From contig WPIO01000099.1 of the NCBI GenBank assembly GCA_009760855.2, positions 1,302,001-1,362,000 on the forward strand: DNA of 60,000 bases, given 5' to 3'. A model generated the notes under the pieces. That model made no database searches and was not told the DNA's origin. It worked only from the letters and a program-made list of their open reading frames with translations. Below, in pieces: positions 56,456-60,000 of the stretch. Positions within the stretch are counted from its first letter, which is position 1, and each line of letters opens with the position of its first letter. Made by a program: the position numbers and the translations under genes. The DNA comes from Cristatella mucedo (Eukaryota; Bryozoa; Phylactolaemata; Cristatellidae).

Positions 56456-56959
56456 GCAGAGGGGGGCCAGAAGGCTTGGGCCACCCTCTATTCCTAGGCC
56501 GAAGACCGTTGCCAACGACGAAATTACGCCTAAATTCTACTCCATAAGGAGCCACCGGCAGATTTGTAACGAATTATCAGTGATTTTGTGGCATAATTGT
56601 CTTTATTAATTTCGAACCTAGCCCTGCCTACATGAAAATTTTCGGGTCTTGCCCATACACAAGACGTTGCTGGGCCCTCTGCACAAAACGTTTGCAGGCC
56701 TTGCCTCCTAGTTAAAAACCTTATTCTACCGCTGGCTATGCATTTTTTCTGCTTGTTACACGAGGTGTAGCCTTCGAGCTACCTATACATTCACTAAAGG
56801 CAGCTTAAGCGCTAACTTCAATCTAGGTAACTGTCATGCCCGATTCCTATTTAAGAGCAGTAGCTCAGTGGCATTGCCAATAGATTTGTCTGTCTTGCTT
56901 CTTCTTCAGCTCAGCTTTGCCTCTATAACCGCCAGCGATTCATTGTATGCTCCTACTAG
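56456..56959. other. Unrecognised; repeat shared with 40.2 kb
   Basis: 56497-56560 matches 40216-40260 (caacgacgaaatta core). The following tcgggtcttgcccatacaca and gcaggccttgcctcctag loosely match 40350-40400. No gene recognised. Confidence 0.4.
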
Positions 56960-59585
56960 CTCCGAGGTCTTACTTTCCGTAGACGACCACATTAGCTCCA
57001 CAGTCCTTCTTTTAGCTACATAAAATTGCTCAAAGTCGGGCTTCTTTAGACAGGGATACCAAATTTATATTGGCCAATGAATTTGTGACATCCAGTCACG
57101 ACTTCTGTAACATCCTGCTTGCTGGTCTACAAGCCTGAGCGATCAAGCACTTGCAGCAGTTGCAACAATTCTGGAGCTTGGCTTGTCTGTCGTGATAATC
57201 GCACTTGCCACACCTCACCACTGTTTGGGGACCTGCACTGTCTCCCAGTCAAGCAATGCATCGACTTTTGCTAAAATTCGCCTTATTTAGACAGGGATAC
57301 TGCATCTAAAATGATCTGTTCATTAATGAAATACCATCTTGACTTATGTAACTCACCGCTCCTGTTCTCCTAGCCTGTGCACTCAGGTGCTTACAGCTGC
57401 TGAAAAGCTGCAGCTAGGATTGTCTGTCGTGAGCCTCACAGCTGCCATATCAAACCCCTTCTCGCCGACCTGCACTGGCTCCTAGTCATGCAGGGCATCG
57501 ACTTATAGCTGCGTCACTCACTTTTAGTACTCCTGATTCTTTGGCTCCAGCCTACCTATCAGATCTACTCCCTTATCAGGCAAAGCATCGTACCATCTGA
57601 TTTCCTAAGCAATCGCCGTTCCTCAACCTGTGACCTTTCTTAAAAGATTCTCTGATGTTTCTGCCTGTAATGTGGCTGCCTTAATAAGGTCTAGCAAAAA
57701 GAGCTCGTCTCCTGAAGACCCTATACCTTCATCTCTGTGGTCTTCACTTGCAGACCAACTTAGCCCTGCCATAACCAAGATTTTTAACGCTTTTTTGGGA
57801 AAAGGGATCGTCCCCAAGTCCTTCAAATCGGCAATCGTTAGACCTATTCTTAAAAAGCCTGCATTAGACACAGAGGTCCTAGCAAACTATCGTCCAGTTT
57901 CCCTTCTTCCATTCTTATAAAAGATTCTTGAAAAACTTGTTGCTAAGCAGCTAGTTGAACATATTGAAAATAATGGAACGTCAGAAACATTTCAATCAGG
58001 TTTCAAGAGGCAGCACTCTACTGAAACTGCTCTCCTCCGTGTTAACAATGACATTCTACATGGCAACGATGATGGGAATGTCACTGCCCTAGCTCTGCTA
58101 GATCTGTCTGCTGCCTTCGACACCATTGATCACGAAGTTCTGCTTGAACGACTGAGAACAACGATCGGTCTGGCAGACGAAGCACTGGCGTGGTTTAAAT
58201 CATACTTGTCTGATCGTGTTCAATCCGTGTCGTGTGGGGGTCAGGTCTCAGACATGAGAAGGGTCAGCTGTGGAGTCCCTCAAGGGTCTGTACTTGGTCC
58301 CTTGCTGTTCTCCATTTAGCCGCAACCTCTGGGAAAAGTGATTAAGGCCCATGGAATAGGATATCACTTTTATGCTGACGATACTCAGTTGCATTTGTCA
58401 TTTAAACCGTTGGAATCTGCTGCAGCAACTGAGAAACTGAATGCTTGCCTTGCCGATATTCGATCCTGGATGTCGGAAAACTTCCTGAAATTAAATGACG
58501 ATAAAACCGAACTGCTTCTCATAGGACACCCTAAGCGTGTGGCTAGATTAAAAGGCTTTGCTGTTCTAATAGGCGATGCTATTGTGCGACCTTCACCACG
58601 TGCTCGTAATCTAGGTGTCGTGTTCGACAGCTGCCTCAATTTCAAAAGCTTCATTCAGAAGACTGCTTCTACAGCTAGCCATCACATCCGATCCCTATCC
58701 AAGATTAGAAGCTGTCTCCCACAGTGGCTTGTAAAAAATTTAACTAGCTCTTTGGTTCTGTCTCGGCTTGATTATTGTAATTCCCTTTTGGCTGGGCTAC
58801 CAAAGAAAGCTATAATGCCACTACAGCGGACTATGAATATGGCTGCAAGGCTGGTCTTTAAGTCCCAGCGGTTTGAGCACGTGTCACCTTGGCTGGAAGA
58901 GCTAGGATGGTTGCCGGTTGAGCAAAGGATATGGAGCTAAGTTCTTACGCTGACCCACAAGGCCCGCCACGGCTTGGCTCCTTCGTACCTAGCTGAACTG
59001 CTACATCAGTTTCAGCCTGTTCGCGCCCTCAGGTCCTGTGTGGACAATAAATTAGCTGTCCCATTCCTCCGCTTAAAGATAGTTGGCGACAGAAGCTTTA
59101 GCCCTGCAGGTCCTAGACTGTGGAACTCGCTTCCACAATTCTTACGCAACGACATCTACTCTCCAACTGCCGACTATGGCACATCTTTTTCAGAGGTCCT
59201 GAACTGCTACTTCTATGCTACTCACTACCTCAACTGCTCTCCTAACTCTGCTATGCTTCCCACTTTCTCTTTGTTGCGTGAGACGAAGTCTGTTGGCTAC
59301 CGAATGCGTACCGAAAGCCGCTTAGGCTGTGAGTGCGCTATACAAACTCTCCTGCGTAATGCCCACATGGTCTTTATGACTTTGTGGAGTTACTGACGGA
59401 GATACATTACATTACATAAATCGAATCCTACACCAATACATCGTCTGAACCCCACATCCGTGGGGACCATGCCTTCAGTTCGTACAATCCCAAAGCCTAG
59501 AACTCCCTTCCAACTGCCATCATGACATCCCCTACATTGACACATTTTAAAAGAAACTAAAATGCACCTATTTATGTCGGCATCT
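56960..59585 (+). mobile_element. Old L2-A copy with internal duplication, split by L2-B
   Basis: Blocks 56960-57605 and 59418-59585 are consecutive: aagcatcgtaccatctgatt precedes the L2-B insert and aatcgaatcctacaccaata follows it. Inside the first block the same post-RT segment appears twice, at about 57026-57270 and 57271-57505. Non-coding. Confidence 0.7.
57606..59417 (+). mobile_element. L2-B LINE, longest copy (reverse transcriptase)
   Basis: A 1.8-kb 5'-truncated copy of the second family. It has RT N-terminal sequence (SAIVRPILKKPALDTEVLAN), motif A (LLDLSAAFDTIDHEVLLERL), motif B ([14 protein letters not shown]) and motif C ([12 protein letters not shown]). The post-RT and C-terminal regions (RSLSKIRSCLPQWLVKNLTS; GPRLWNSLPQFLRNDIYSPT) run to about 59394. 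Stops at 57918, 58317 and 58938 break the frame. It ends gtggagttactgacggagat then acattacattacat. The catalytic motifs are intact, but the endonuclease is absent. Inserted in an older L2-A. Confidence 0.9.
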
Positions 59586-59806
59586 AATAAAAATAATAAT
59601 TATAAAAAGAATGCACTTGATAAAGCACCCTCAGAGAACTCAATCTCTTTCTGGGCGTTTTGCATTTGTTGCAAAGTGAAACGAAATTGAATGGTGAGCA
59701 ATATCATGCTTGAGAAACAACATTATTAACATGGTTAGGGGTGACATGGACAGGGTCAGCATGCACATGTGGTTAGTGGCAGCATGCACAGTGTCAGCAC
59801 GGATAA
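59586..59806 (-). mobile_element. L2-A 3' end
   Basis: Antisense: aaaaataataattataaaaa, aagcaccctcagagaactca, 3' UTR to agtgtcagcacggataagca. It meets the sense L2-A on its left and a SINE-B on its right without a gap. Confidence 0.8.
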
Positions 59807-59965
59807 GCAGTGATGGCACACTAGGTAAGGCGGTTGCTTTCAAGCCCTCTGTCCCGAGGTCGTGGGTCCGATTTCTGTGGTGGACGATCCTTTATCGCCA
59901 CTGCAAGCCGTGATAGCTGTAAAGGCTCTTCTGTGACTATACTAAAGGGGGCTTTTTATTCCACT
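59807..59965 (+). mobile_element. SINE-B, nearly complete
   Basis: A-box gtgatggcacactaggtaag, B-box cgtgggtccgatttctgtgg, tcctttatcgccactgcaag, and end tgactatactaaagggggct. It is followed by a duplicated attattccactgagatt / attattccactgggatt and an ATT run to the window edge. Confidence 0.75.
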
Positions 59966-60000
59966 GAGATTATTATTCCACTGGGATTATTATTATTATT

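Overview
The window looks like repeat-rich accessory DNA from an animal (metazoan) nuclear genome, most likely an invertebrate; I cannot name the species. The evidence is intronless arrays of C2H2 zinc fingers with TGERP-type linkers, dozens of copies of two L2/CR1-clade LINEs, two tRNA-derived SINE families, a Tc1-like transposase relic, and long dinucleotide microsatellites. There are no operons, ribosome binding sites or bacterial features.

Host genes. Four C2H2 zinc-finger loci form two paralogous pairs. Pair 1 is an intact 13-finger gene (about 8.0-9.2 kb, minus) and its decayed copy (18.25-18.93 kb, plus). Pair 2 is an intact 10-finger gene (54.2-55.2 kb, minus) and a heavily decayed copy (29.85-31.2 kb, plus) broken by two LINE 3' ends. 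No other host gene could be recognised.

Layout. 0-7 kb: LINE fragments, including a young LINE nested in an old one. 7.2-19.5 kb: an ancient inverted duplication centred near 14.2 kb. Its arms carry the two pair-1 zinc-finger loci, and its AT-rich centre holds a decayed unknown reading frame. 20.1-21.3 kb: a possible diverged ~170-bp tandem repeat. 22.5-23.5 kb: a LINE fragment containing a perfect 88-bp foldback. 26.6-29.6 kb: stacked LINE insertions, the youngest with an almost open reverse transcriptase. 32-40 kb: SINEs, old LINE pieces and a Tc1 relic. 38.4-43.5 kb: CpG-dense blocks and a 210-bp (TA)n tract. 43.5-52.4 kb: LINE copies, including the only one with endonuclease plus reverse transcriptase (48.3-51.9 kb), itself nested in an older opposite-strand copy. 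55.4-60 kb: further LINE-in-LINE nesting and a terminal SINE.

How the parts relate. The abundant family, called L2-A here, ends in a conserved stem-loop plus an (ATT)n tail. One SINE family (SINE-A) has a closely similar 3' end, which suggests it borrows L2-A machinery. A second LINE (L2-B) ends in ACATT repeats. L2-A repeatedly lands in older L2-A copies, leaving 5-6 bp target duplications. Family labels (L2-A, L2-B, SINE-A, SINE-B) are local to this report. All calls come from reading the sequence; no database was searched, and most repeat boundaries are good to about 10-30 bp.
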